Source of the DNA: Mariniblastus sp.
GTDB taxonomy: Bacteria; Planctomycetota; Planctomycetia; Pirellulales; Pirellulaceae
Reading direction: 5' to 3'
Assembly: GCA_022447605.1 (NCBI GenBank)
Contig: JAKVBG010000015.1
Span: 1 to 62,588, forward strand
Length of the DNA stretch: 62,588 nucleotides
In this document: positions 35,220 to 44,175 of the stretch, piece after piece
Numbering within the stretch: position 1 is the stretch's first letter
Layout of the letters: every line of letters begins with the position of its first letter
Notes under the pieces: generated by a model
The model's input: only the letters and a program-made list of their open reading frames with translations
Told to the model about the DNA's origin: nothing
Database searches by the model: none
Position numbers and translations under genes: made by a program

Positions 35220-36740
35220 ATGCTAAAACCGTCTGCCGATCGAGAACGCGTCCTGCACTTACTGGAACACCTGGGTGGGGTGACCGAAGAGAACGTCCGC
35301 CGTGTCTCCCAAGAGACGGGAGTCCCTCAGGCCGATATCTGGGGGACCGGGCTGTTTTACACCTTGATTAATAAACCGGGTCGCCGCATCCGTGTCTGCG
35401 ATGGCCTCAGTTGCCAGATGGCCGGTTGCCATGAATTGATCGAGCAACTGGAATCCGAGGGAAAACGGGTTGAACGCGTCAGTTGCCTGGCCCAGTGTGA
35501 CCGGGCGCCGGCCACGCTGGATGAGGATCTGGAACTGATCACTTATGAAGGCAAGCCGACTGGCGTGACCCCCGACAACCCGGCTTTGCCGATGAACCTG
35601 GGTGGGACACCGGACCTCTCCTACCAGGCGCTGGCCCAGGCCCGCCAGATGGGCGTCGAGGCAGTCCTCGAACAGATCGAACAAGCCGGTTTGCAGGGCA
35701 GGGGAGGGGCGGGATTCCCGGCCCATTTCAAATGGCGTTCCGTGATCGATCAACAGGAAACCGAGCGGTATGTTGTCTGCAATGCCGACGAAGGGGAGCC
35801 GGGAACCTTCAAAGACCGCGAGATCCTGCTCCGGCAACCGCACAAGATGATCGAGGGTTTGGCGATCGCCGCCTGGGCGGTCGCTTCGAATGATATCTAC
35901 ATTTACATTCGCGGTGAATTCACGAACGAGATCCGTTCCCTCCAAACGGCGATCGACGAAGCGGCCGAGAAAATCGATCCGATCCGGATTCACATGGCCC
36001 TCGGTCACGGCGCCTATATCTGCGGGGAAGAAACGGCCTTGATCGAATCCCTGGAAGGGAAGCGGGGAATGCCGCGGCTGAAGCCTCCGTACCCGACAGA
36101 AAAGGGATTTCGCAACAAGCCGACTTTGATGCACAACGTGGAAACGGCCTGCTGTGTCCCCTCCATCATCGAGCGGGGCGGGACCTGGTTCAAAGACCAG
36201 GGAAGAACGGAAGCGGGTTCGAAGCTGTACTGTGTTTCCGGGAACGTCAATCAACCGGGCGTCTATGAACTTCCCCTCGGAGTCAACCTGGACGAGCTGG
36301 TCGAAGCGGCCGGCGGATACGAGGGAACCCCGCTTGCCTTTAGCCCGGGCGGTGCCTCTTCCGGCTTCCTGCCCATGAAATACCGCGATCTCCCGCTGGA
36401 TTACAAGAACCTGGCGGAGGTCGGCTCGATGCTGGGGAGTGCCGGGTTGGTCGTACTCAATGACACAATCGACATCCCGGCAGCCGTTCAATCCCAACTG
36501 ATCTTCTTCGAACGGGAAAGCTGCGGGCAATGCTCGCCTTGCCGAATCGGCACCCGTTATCTGAGGCGGCAATTAGACGATTTCATTGAGGAAAAACAAC
36601 TCGTCACGTTGCGGCATGCCGACGACGTGGCCTGGGAAATGGAAGAGGGTTCAATTTGCGGACTCGGGATGGTGGCGGCCAAGCCATTGGAATCAGCCAT
36701 GCAATATTTCCCGGAAGCCTTTGAGAATCGGCCCAATTGA
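35220..36740 (+). CDS. Fused NuoE-NuoF-type diaphorase subunit of formate dehydrogenase
   Basis: This subunit would pass electrons from formate oxidation to NAD. The first 150 residues are a NuoE/HoxE-like thioredoxin fold binding a [2Fe-2S] cluster (VCDGLSCQ, then SCLAQCDRAPA). The rest is NuoF-like: NADH/FMN motif GRGGAGFPAHFKWRS, CNADEGEPGTFKDR, GAYICGEETALIESLEG, and a C-terminal [4Fe-4S] site in ESCGQCSPCRIGT plus SICGLG. ATG 35220 (506 residues) is favoured; a TTG at 35151 would add 23 unconserved residues. It is followed by the catalytic subunit gene after 210 bases, consistent with a soluble NAD-dependent enzyme. A fused E-F subunit is found in some HoxEF/FdsBG-like systems. Confidence 0.88.
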   Translation: MLKPSADRERVLHLLEHLGGVTEENVRRVSQETGVPQADIWGTGLFYTLINKPGRRIRVCDGLSCQMAGCHELIEQLESEGKRVERVSCLAQCDRAPATLDEDLELITYEGKPTGVTPDNPALPMNLGGTPDLSYQALAQARQMGVEAVLEQIEQAGLQGRGGAGFPAHFKWRSVIDQQETERYVVCNADEGEPGTFKDREILLRQPHKMIEGLAIAAWAVASNDIYIYIRGEFTNEIRSLQTAIDEAAEKIDPIRIHMALGHGAYICGEETALIESLEGKRGMPRLKPPYPTEKGFRNKPTLMHNVETACCVPSIIERGGTWFKDQGRTEAGSKLYCVSGNVNQPGVYELPLGVNLDELVEAAGGYEGTPLAFSPGGASSGFLPMKYRDLPLDYKNLAEVGSMLGSAGLVVLNDTIDIPAAVQSQLIFFERESCGQCSPCRIGTRYLRRQLDDFIEEKQLVTLRHADDVAWEMEEGSICGLGMVAAKPLESAMQYFPEAFENRPN

Positions 36741-36950
36741 AGGGCCGGCGATTCCGGGCTGGATATTTTCCACCCAGGTTTCCGATACAGACCAATAAAC
36801 GGGATGGGAACAACATCCTGGAAATCGCCGGATCAATCGATGTCGATTTGTTTTATCGTTCCTTCGACCGGCAACCATGCTAGAATTGGGGTGAGTTCCC
36901 GTGCTGGAAAGCAGGAACCAACGGGTAGCTGATCAACTGCCGGGGTCAAC

Positions 36951-39725
36951 ATGAAGAACGAATTTACCATCTGGATCAATGGACAGGAGTGCGTCGCCCA
37001 CGAAGGCGAGACCGTTGTCGACGTGGCGCGGCGGGTGGAAGTTGACATCCCGACGCTCTGCCATGACACCCGACTCGAACCGGCTGGTGCCTGCCGGGTC
37101 TGCCTGGTCGAGGTCGAGGGTGAACGACGCATGCAACCAGGTTGCGCCTGGAAGGTCCGTCCCGGGATGAAGGTCACGACCGAGTCAGACCGCATCTCCA
37201 AGCACCGCTCGGTCCTGTACAGCCTGTACGCCTCGGATCACCGCGTGGACGACGAGTCCCTGCCAGTCGAAACGGGTAACGGCAACCAACTTCGTCAGCT
37301 CTGTGCCGAAACCGACCTGATCCCACTGGAACCGGTTGCAGCCGACCGTGTGGGTCGCCCCGATGATGTCAACCCTTACATCGCCTTTGACCCGGAACTC
37401 TGCATTCTCTGCGCGCGTTGCACGCGCTACTGCGATGAAGTGGAAGCGGTCAATGCGATCACCCTGGCTTTCCGTGGCAGTGAAACGACCATTTCGACCG
37501 CCGGGGAACGGGGACTGCTGGACACCACATGCGAATTGTGTGGTGGCTGCATTGACACCTGTCCCACCGGGGCCCTGATCGAGAAGAAAGCCCCGGTCGA
37601 GAGACCCACCGATTCGGAAAAAATCCGCTCGACTTGCAACTTCTGTGGCGTCGGTTGCCAATTGGACCTGCATGTCTCCGATGATCGCGTTGTGAAGGTC
37701 ACCAGCCCTCCCCCCGGGGAGACAATGAATGACGGAAATCTCTGCGTCAAGGGTCGGTTTGCGTATGATTTCATCCACCACCCGGACCGACTGACCGAAC
37801 CACTGATCCGCGGCGAAGATGGCGTCCTTCACACGGCGTCCTGGGAGGAAGCCCTGCAGGCGGCCGCCGAAGGACTGAACCGCGTCAGGGCCAAACATGG
37901 TGCCGACGCTCTCGGTTTTGTCTCCTCCAGCCGTTGCACCGGGGAAGAAAATTACCTGATGCAAAAACTCTCCCGCGCAGCGTTTGGCACCAACAACATT
38001 CACCAGTGTGCCGCCACGTGACACGCTCCCACCGTCGCCGGTCTGGTGACCATGTTTGGAGCGGGTGCCATGACGAATTCGATCCCCGAAATCCGGGATA
38101 GCGAGTTGATGTTCGTGATTGGCTCCAACACATCCGAAGCGCACCCCATTATCGCCATGGAAATGAAACGGGCACGGCAAAAGGGTGCCAAACTGATCGT
38201 GGCCGACCCCCGGAAAATCTGGATGGCGGAGCATGCCGACCTGCACCTGCAACTGAAACCGGGCACCGACGTCTGGCTGCTGCAGGCGATGGCCCACGTG
38301 ATTGTCAACGAAAACCTGGTGGATCGCGAATTCATCGAGCAACATACCGATGGCTTTGAAGCGGTCGTGGAAGCCGTCCAGGCGTACACCCCGGAAGAAG
38401 CTGAACAGGTGACGGGTGTCCCCGCAGCCGACATTCGCACTGCGGCCCGCCAGTACGCCACCACGGAAAAGGCCGGAATCTATTACACGCTGGGCATCAC
38501 CGAGCATACGCATGGGACCGACAACGTCTACTGCCTGGCCAACCTGGTCCTGATGACCGGTCACCTCGGCAAGCGTTCGGCCGGGATGAACCCATTGCGG
38601 GGTCAAAACAATGTGCAGGGGGCGAATGACGCCGGTGCAACGCCCATCTTTTACCCCGGCTATCAACCGGTCACCGATGAAGCCGCCCGACTCAAGTTCG
38701 AGCAGGCCTGGGGCGTCCCGCTTTCACCCGACAACGGCATGAACCTGAACGTGATGATGAAGGAACTGGCCAAAGGGAATGTCAAAGGCCTGTATGTCAT
38801 GGGTGAGGATATCGTGATTTCCGAACCGAATGTCTCGCAAGTCGAAATGGGATTGAACCAGTGCGAGTTCCTGGTCTGCCAGGAAATCTTCCACAACGAG
38901 ACGACCCGCTTTGCCGACGTTGTCTTCCCAGCCAGCTGCTTCGCCGAAAAAGACGGTGTCTTCACCAACAGTGATCGGCGCGTCCAACGTGTACGCAAGG
39001 CGGTCGATCCGCCCGGCAACGCCAGGGCCGATTGGCGAATCTTGTGTGACTTGGCCAGGGTGGCCGGTTACCCGATGCCGAACTATGCCGATCCGGGGGA
39101 AATCTACCAGGAGATGGCCGACCTGACGCCCAAGGTGGCCGGCATTTCGCACGAACGGCTCGAACAGAATATTCGCGGCCTGCAGTGGCCCTGTACCGGG
39201 CCGGACGACCCGGGAACACCGACCATGCATGAAGGGGGACCGGCGATTGGCCGGGCGCCTTTCCAGGTCGTTCAATACCGCCCCAGCGCCGAACTCCCGG
39301 ACGACGAGTTTCCCCTGGTTCTGTCCACCGGTCGCACACTGTATCACTACAACGCAGCGACCCAGACCCGCCGCGACCCGGGTCCGGTGGCCAAACAGGA
39401 CCAGAACTTCATCGAGGTCAATCGACGTGATGCCAAGCGACTCGGGATGAGCCACGAAGAACATGTCCGGGTCGTCTCGCGCCGTGGCGAGATCATCGCC
39501 CAGGTCTGGGTATCTCCACGGGTCAGACCGGGTTGCACCTGGATGCCGATGCATTTCGCCGAATCCCGCGCGAACCTGTTGACCAATGACGCCGGTGATA
39601 ACGTGACCGGGACGGGGGAATACAAAGTTTGCGCCGTACGACTAGAGAAACTGCCCACTTCCCACGGCGCGGCCTACGCGCCGTCCGAACTGGGCCATCC
39701 CGTGCTTAACGACCGGCAGCGATAG
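36951..39725 (+). CDS. fdhA: Selenocysteine-containing formate dehydrogenase catalytic subunit
   Basis: This oxidises formate to CO2 at a Mo/W-bis-MGD site. An in-frame TGA at 38019-38021 (residue 357) would be read as selenocysteine, giving a 924-residue protein. The context HQCAAT-[U]-HAPTVAG matches the active site of Fdh enzymes, where Cys or Sec ligates the metal. Cluster sites in order: plant-type [2Fe-2S] (Cys37, 48, 51, 65); two [4Fe-4S] (Cys151/154/157/161 and 194/197/200/204); and the catalytic [4Fe-4S] (Cys229/232/236/265). The FdhF-type body follows. An extended -10 (TGCTAGAAT, 36878-36886) may start transcription 60 bases upstream. An ordinary annotator would split it into two genes (36951-38021; 38046-39725). 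Confidence 0.93.
38019..38060 (+). promoter_or_regulatory. Bacterial SECIS element after the fdhA UGA
   Basis: Downstream of the UGA (38019-38021) a 6-bp stem, GTCGCC (38034-38039) with GGTGAC (38045-38050, one G-U pair), carries the apical loop GGTCT (38040-38044). A lower helix is possible between TCC (38027-38029) and GGA (38058-38060). The loop sequence and the 18 bases between UGA and loop equal those of the E. coli fdhF SECIS as I recall it, including the CAC after the UGA. Such elements recruit SelB with selenocysteyl-tRNA. Confidence 0.85.
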
Positions 39726-39750
39726 CGGGCCGTCGGGTATTCCAAAAACC

Positions 39751-39819
39751 CCATTCTTATAGAATGGCAATCGTCGAGCACGGGTTGCCCGGGTACGCCA
39801 ATACCCATTCTACAACCCG
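39751..39819 (+). promoter_or_regulatory. Structured leader between fdhA and glpK
   Basis: Two hairpins lie in 69 bases. CCATTCT-TAT-AGAATGG (39751-39767) is a perfect 7-bp stem. The second is nested: CGGGTTG (39781-39787) pairs with CAACCCG (39813-39819), enclosing GGGTA-CGCCAA-TACCC (39791-39806). The CCCATTCT half-site recurs at 39804-39811, so alternative pairings between the two are possible. It may be a terminator of the fdh unit, an operator for a glp regulator or an RNA switch; nothing confirms which. Confidence 0.4.
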
Positions 39820-39908
39820 CTCGGCCCTTGCGATCTTGCCTGCGGTACCAGCGTCACAGCGCGAATGGCCCTGGCGAGTCGGGAATTCCATTCACGGAGA
39901 GCCAGGCG

Positions 39909-41411
39909 ATGCCGTACCTCATGTCTCTTGACGAAGGCACCACGAGTTGCCGCACCATTATTTTTGACGAGAACGGCCAATCGGTCGCCACGTCACAACA
40001 CGAGTTCCAGCAGCACTTCCCGGTCCCCGGCTGGGTCGAACATGACGCCGAAGAGATTCGCGATACCCAGTTCCGCACCATGCGGGAAGCGTTGGAACAG
40101 TCCGGCCTGCAGCCGTCGGAGATTGCCTCGATTGGGATTACCAACCAGCGGGAAACGGTCGTCGTCTGGGATCGCGCAACAGGCAAACCGATTCACCACG
40201 CTATCGTCTGGCAAGACCGCCGCACGGCCGATGCGATCGCAAAATATGACTCACCCGGCAACCAAGAAATGGTCAGCCGTGCCACCGGACTGAGACTCGA
40301 CCCGTATTTCAGCGCCACCAAAATCGCCTGGCTGCTGGATCACGTCGACGGGGCACGGGCTGCCGCCGAGGCAGGTCGGCTCGCCTTTGGCACGATCGAC
40401 AGCTGGCTGTTATGGCACCTTACCGGCGGCTCCGTACACGCCACCGATATTTCCAATGCCTGCCGCACCCTGCTGTTCAACTTGAAGACCGGTCAGTGGG
40501 ACGACGACCTGCTCTCCCTGTTCGATATTCCCCGCTCGATGTTGCCTGACATCCGACCCTGCAGCTGCCAATTCGGAACCACCGAAGCGGGTATCCTGGG
40601 GACAGCCATTCCCATCGGCGGCATGATTGGCGACCAGCAATCCGCCCTGTTCGGCCAGGCCTGCATCGAAACCGGGATGGCCAAGACGACGTACGGGACC
40701 GGCTGTTTCCTGTTGATGAATACGGGTGAAGAGGTGGTCAGCAGCCAGCACGGACTGTTATCGACCGTCGCCTGGCAAGTGGAGGGGCAACCAGCCGTTT
40801 ACGCCTTGGAGGGGAGTATCTTCATGGGCGGGGCTTCCATCCAATGGTTGCGCGATGGCCTGGGAATCATCGACTCCGCACCCGATGTCAACACGTTGGC
40901 GTCGTCGGTACCCGACAGCGGGGGAGTCACCTTGGTCCCCGCCTTTGCCGGGTTTGGTGCCCCGGTCTGGGACCCGTACGCACGGGCCACGATCCAGGGT
41001 TTGACCCGCGGCAGTACCTCAGCACACATCGCCCGTGCCACGCTGGAAGGGATCGCCCTGCAGGTCGTCGACCTGTTGCAGGCAATGGAACAGGACTCGG
41101 GGCTGCAACTTTCCCAGGTCCGTGTCGACGGGGGGGCCGCAGCCAGCGACCTGCTGATGCAAATTCAGGCCGACCTGCTCAACCGCGTCGTGCGTCGGCC
41201 CCGTGTGCTGGAAACGACCGCTCTGGGCGCCTCCTTCATGGCCGGCCTATCCGCCGGCGTCTACTCCGACCAGCAGGACCTGACCAGATACTGGGCGCTC
41301 GACCGGGAATTTGAGCCCGCCCTGCCCGCCGCTGATCGCCAGCAACAACTCCGACGTTGGCACAAAGCGGTGGAACGTTCCAAGAACTGGATTGAGGAGA
41401 AACCATCATGA
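39909..41411 (+). CDS. glpK: Glycerol kinase GlpK
   Basis: Phosphorylates glycerol to sn-glycerol-3-phosphate with ATP. The 500 residues contain the FGGY-family motifs: MSLDEGTTSCRTIIFD at the start, WQDRRT, the GMAKTTYGTGCFLLMN segment, and GGVTLVPAFAGFGAPVWDPYARA near residue 320. ATG 39909 has GGAG about ten bases upstream. The stop overlaps the glpD start by 4 nt (ATGA), so the two products should be made in similar amounts. It lies 183 bases after fdhA, separated by a structured region. Confidence 0.95.
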   Translation: MPYLMSLDEGTTSCRTIIFDENGQSVATSQHEFQQHFPVPGWVEHDAEEIRDTQFRTMREALEQSGLQPSEIASIGITNQRETVVVWDRATGKPIHHAIVWQDRRTADAIAKYDSPGNQEMVSRATGLRLDPYFSATKIAWLLDHVDGARAAAEAGRLAFGTIDSWLLWHLTGGSVHATDISNACRTLLFNLKTGQWDDDLLSLFDIPRSMLPDIRPCSCQFGTTEAGILGTAIPIGGMIGDQQSALFGQACIETGMAKTTYGTGCFLLMNTGEEVVSSQHGLLSTVAWQVEGQPAVYALEGSIFMGGASIQWLRDGLGIIDSAPDVNTLASSVPDSGGVTLVPAFAGFGAPVWDPYARATIQGLTRGSTSAHIARATLEGIALQVVDLLQAMEQDSGLQLSQVRVDGGAAASDLLMQIQADLLNRVVRRPRVLETTALGASFMAGLSAGVYSDQQDLTRYWALDREFEPALPAADRQQQLRRWHKAVERSKNWIEEKPS

Positions 41412-42976
41412 ACCGCAAAGAACTGATTCAAAAGGTCCAGCAGACGCCGTTGTGGGACGTCGTCGTGATTGGTGGAGGAGCCAGTGGCATGGGGGCTGCG
41501 GTCGACGCCGCAGCGCGGGGCTACCGCACCCTGCTGTTGGAGCAGGTCGATTTTTCCAAGGGGACCAGCAGCCGTTCCACCAAGCTGGTTCACGGGGGCG
41601 TACGGTACCTGCAACAGGGCAACATCTCGCTCGTTCGCGAAGCGCTTTACGAGCGCGGACTGCTGTACCAGAATGCTCCACACCTGGTTACTGATTTGCC
41701 GTTTGTGGTCCCCCGTTACAGCTGGTGGGAGGGACCGTTCTACGGGATCGGGCTGAAACTTTATGACTTGTTGGCTGGCCGTTTGAACCTGGCTCCCTCG
41801 CGGACCTTGAATGCCGAGGAAACGATTCAGGCGATCCCGAACCTCGAGCCGGATGGGTTGTACGGTGGGACGGAATACCACGACGGGCAGTTCGACGACT
41901 CCCGCATGTGCGTCACCCTGGCCCGCACAGCGATCGACCTGGGAGGCGTCGCGCTGAACCATGCCCAGGTCATCAACCTGCTGCGCGGCGCGGACGGCCA
42001 TCTTTCCGGCGTCACGTTTCGCGATCAAATTAACGGGCAGGAGTACGAGGTATCGAGCCGGGTAGTGATCAATGCTACCGGGGTTTTTTCCGATGCGATT
42101 CGCCGGATGGACGAGGCCGATGTGGAACCGATCGTCGAACCGAGCCGAGGGGTTCACCTGGTTCTCGACGCTTCCTTTCTCAAAGGAGAGACGGCGATCA
42201 TGGTCCCCTATACGGACGATGGCCGAGTCCTGTTCGTCATCCCCTGGCACGACCACTGCCTGGTTGGAACCACCGATCAGCAGACGCCCGAACCGCTGCT
42301 GGAACCGCGTGCCACCGAGGAAGAGATCGAGTTTATCCTGCGAAATGCGGCTCGCTACATGTCGCGGGATCCGCAGCGGAGCGATGTGCTGAGCCTGTTT
42401 GCCGGTTTGCGCCCGTTGATCAAACAGGGAGGGACTGCAACCAAGAACATCTCGCGGGAACACGAGGTCATCGTCTCGCGGGGAGGCCTGGTCTCGGTGG
42501 TGGGGGGCAAATGGACCACCTACCGCAATATGGCCCAGGACGTGGTCGACCACGCCGCCGACGTGGGAGGCCTGGAGCCACGAAAGTGCATTACCGAATC
42601 GCTCCATCTGAGGGGCTGGATCGATCGAAACGATGTCGACATGCCCTCCGAAAACTGGCTGCGTCCTTACGGGGCAGATGCTGCCGAGGTGCGGGCCGTT
42701 TGCGACGAAGTCGAACGGGGGCAGGAACCCCTGCATTCCGACTTACCTTATCCACGCGGCCTGGTCATCCACGCCGCCCGCTTTGAATGGGCGCGCACAG
42801 TGGAAGATGTCCTGGCTCGGCGCACGCGGGCGCTGTTCCTCAACGCCGCCGCAGCGGCCGAAGCGGCAGAGGAGGTCGCTCAACTGTTGGCTGGCGAACT
42901 GGGGCATGATGTTGACTGGGCGAACCAGCAAGCGAGTCAGTTCCGAGAACTGGCCACCGGCTACCAGTTATCCTGA
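41408..42976 (+). CDS. glpD: Aerobic glycerol-3-phosphate dehydrogenase GlpD
   Basis: Oxidises glycerol-3-phosphate to dihydroxyacetone phosphate, passing electrons from FAD to quinone. The 522 residues start with an FAD-binding VVVIGGGASGMGAAVDAA, then the conserved FSKGTSSRSTKLVHGGVRYL and a characteristic middle part (RLNLAPSRTLNAEE). The C-terminal helical domain ends LAGELGHDVDWA. It overlaps glpK, forming a two-gene glycerol-catabolic operon. No GlpF, GlpT or GlpR is visible here. It is likely a peripheral membrane protein. Confidence 0.93.
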   Translation: MNRKELIQKVQQTPLWDVVVIGGGASGMGAAVDAAARGYRTLLLEQVDFSKGTSSRSTKLVHGGVRYLQQGNISLVREALYERGLLYQNAPHLVTDLPFVVPRYSWWEGPFYGIGLKLYDLLAGRLNLAPSRTLNAEETIQAIPNLEPDGLYGGTEYHDGQFDDSRMCVTLARTAIDLGGVALNHAQVINLLRGADGHLSGVTFRDQINGQEYEVSSRVVINATGVFSDAIRRMDEADVEPIVEPSRGVHLVLDASFLKGETAIMVPYTDDGRVLFVIPWHDHCLVGTTDQQTPEPLLEPRATEEEIEFILRNAARYMSRDPQRSDVLSLFAGLRPLIKQGGTATKNISREHEVIVSRGGLVSVVGGKWTTYRNMAQDVVDHAADVGGLEPRKCITESLHLRGWIDRNDVDMPSENWLRPYGADAAEVRAVCDEVERGQEPLHSDLPYPRGLVIHAARFEWARTVEDVLARRTRALFLNAAAAAEAAEEVAQLLAGELGHDVDWANQQASQFRELATGYQLS

Positions 42977-43388
42977 AACCGTTTCCTGCTGAGCAAACAG
43001 ATAAGGTTCCGCAATCGGTATACGGCTAAAACAAACGCTATTACTTTTAAGACGTTGGCCACGAAAGCGCGGTCGCTATATAGGTAAGAACGCGTTAGAT
43101 AACGAAACGTAATCAGTAGACTTTTCTGTGTAAGGGATCAAACAGTTGTAACGATTATGCGGCCATGATTTCAGTCATTACGGATAAATTGGATAATCCA
43201 AATTTTCTTAGTTGAACGCGCAAATTATGATCGTTACTATGAGGCCTCTGCCCAATTTGAAAACCAGAATCACGGAGGTTCGCCAAGCTTTTTTAGGTTT
43301 TACAGACTGGGTTCACCTGCCGCCTGGGTTCGCCTTTCGAGCTCTTTGCACTGTGAGGTTCCTCACCCCTCCCAAGGAAAGTCATATC
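42977..43388. other. 412-base AT-rich region upstream of the PEP-CTERM gene
   Basis: No gene is supported; an in-frame start at 43212 exists but the real one is 43389. GC drops here compared with the flanks. Items seen: palindrome TTGGAT-A-ATCCAA (43189-43201); a near-repeat of CTGGGTTCACCT as CTGGGTTCGCCT (starting 43307 and 43324); and a hairpin GTGAG-GTTC-CTCAC (43353-43366) just before the AAGGAAAG ribosome-binding site. These suggest a regulated leader. Confidence 0.45.
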
Positions 43389-44096
43389 ATGTCCAACAAG
43401 ATTCAGCCTGAGAAGTTAGACCTCTCCACCAAACGCTGGGCGGCTTACGTGGCTGCCGGAGCCGCCGCGACACTTGCCGGAACACAAACGGCCGAAGCTG
43501 ACATTACCCATGTCGTCGTGGGCGGGTCGGAAGGTGCTTTCAGTTTCGGGATCGGACAGAAATCGTTTGATTTGGATGGCAATGCGAAATTGCTGTTCGC
43601 TCACCTGCCGATTGGTTCGGCGACCGATCGAGGTGTGGCCGCTGGCGGACTGAACACCCTAGGCAGCGCCTTGTATGGCAATGTCGCCGGCCAGGTGATT
43701 AACGGTTATGCCTATGCTGCCAATCTCTCGCTCGATGCCAATGTTTCAACCGCCGCCTTTTTGGAACTCAATGCGGGTGGAACGATGGCTTATGGCAATG
43801 GCTATGGTAACAGCCAGTTCCTGAACAACACCGGAAATCCAAGTACCGGGTTTCTCGCGTTCCGTTTCAGTACGTTTGCCGGTGGTAGCAACTTCCAGTA
43901 CGGCTGGGCCCGGGTCACGCTTAACGGCGATACGCCCTTGAACACGTTTGTGCTGGAAGAGTATGCCTATGCCGACCAGGGGGAATCGATTCGCGTCGGT
44001 GAAATTGATGCGATCCCCGAGCCAGGCTCGCTGGGATGTCTCGCGTTGGGCGCTCTCGGCCTGTTGGCCAGTCGCCGCCGCAGGAAAGCTAGCTGA
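43389..44096 (+). CDS. PEP-CTERM-anchored exported protein
   Basis: The 235-residue protein has a polar head (MSNKIQPEKLDLSTKRWAAY) before a signal helix (VAAGAAATLAGTQTAEA). A beta-rich middle rich in Gly/Asn/Tyr follows, with no known domain, then a C-terminal sorting tail: PEPGSLGCLALGALGLLAS and RRRR. That tail is recognised by an exosortase, which would remove it and deliver the protein to the cell surface; the exosortase is not in the window. The ATG at 43389 has AAGGAAAG. A strong terminator follows, so it is monocistronic. The function is unknown. Confidence 0.85.
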   Translation: MSNKIQPEKLDLSTKRWAAYVAAGAAATLAGTQTAEADITHVVVGGSEGAFSFGIGQKSFDLDGNAKLLFAHLPIGSATDRGVAAGGLNTLGSALYGNVAGQVINGYAYAANLSLDANVSTAAFLELNAGGTMAYGNGYGNSQFLNNTGNPSTGFLAFRFSTFAGGSNFQYGWARVTLNGDTPLNTFVLEEYAYADQGESIRVGEIDAIPEPGSLGCLALGALGLLASRRRRKAS

Positions 44097-44114
44097 ACAA
44101 TTTTTAAAAACCCC

Positions 44115-44146
44115 AAAGGCCACTCACTGATCGGGTGGCCTTTTTT
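44115..44146 (+). terminator. Rho-independent terminator of the PEP-CTERM gene
   Basis: AAAGGCCAC (44115-44123) pairs with GTGGCCTTT (44135-44143) over an 11-base loop, and the stem runs into six T. Confidence 0.9.
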
Positions 44147-44175
44147 GTTTGAACGTGGCCAACAAGGCAAGTCGC

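Noticed and set aside
35259..36572. 437-codon minus-strand frame opposite the diaphorase gene
   Set aside because: Shadow; the forward frame carries Cys clusters and FMN motifs.
38019..38021. Reading the fdhA TGA as a nonsense mutation or frame break
   Set aside because: The frame is unchanged across it, its position is the known Sec/Cys ligand site, and a correctly spaced SECIS hairpin follows.
37185..38666. 493-codon minus-strand frame across the fdhA region
   Set aside because: Antisense to the Fe-S and Mo domains; the forward reading has clear motifs and this one does not.
41261..42736. 491-codon minus-strand frame opposite glpK/glpD
   Set aside because: Shadow of glpD; no motif or start signal.
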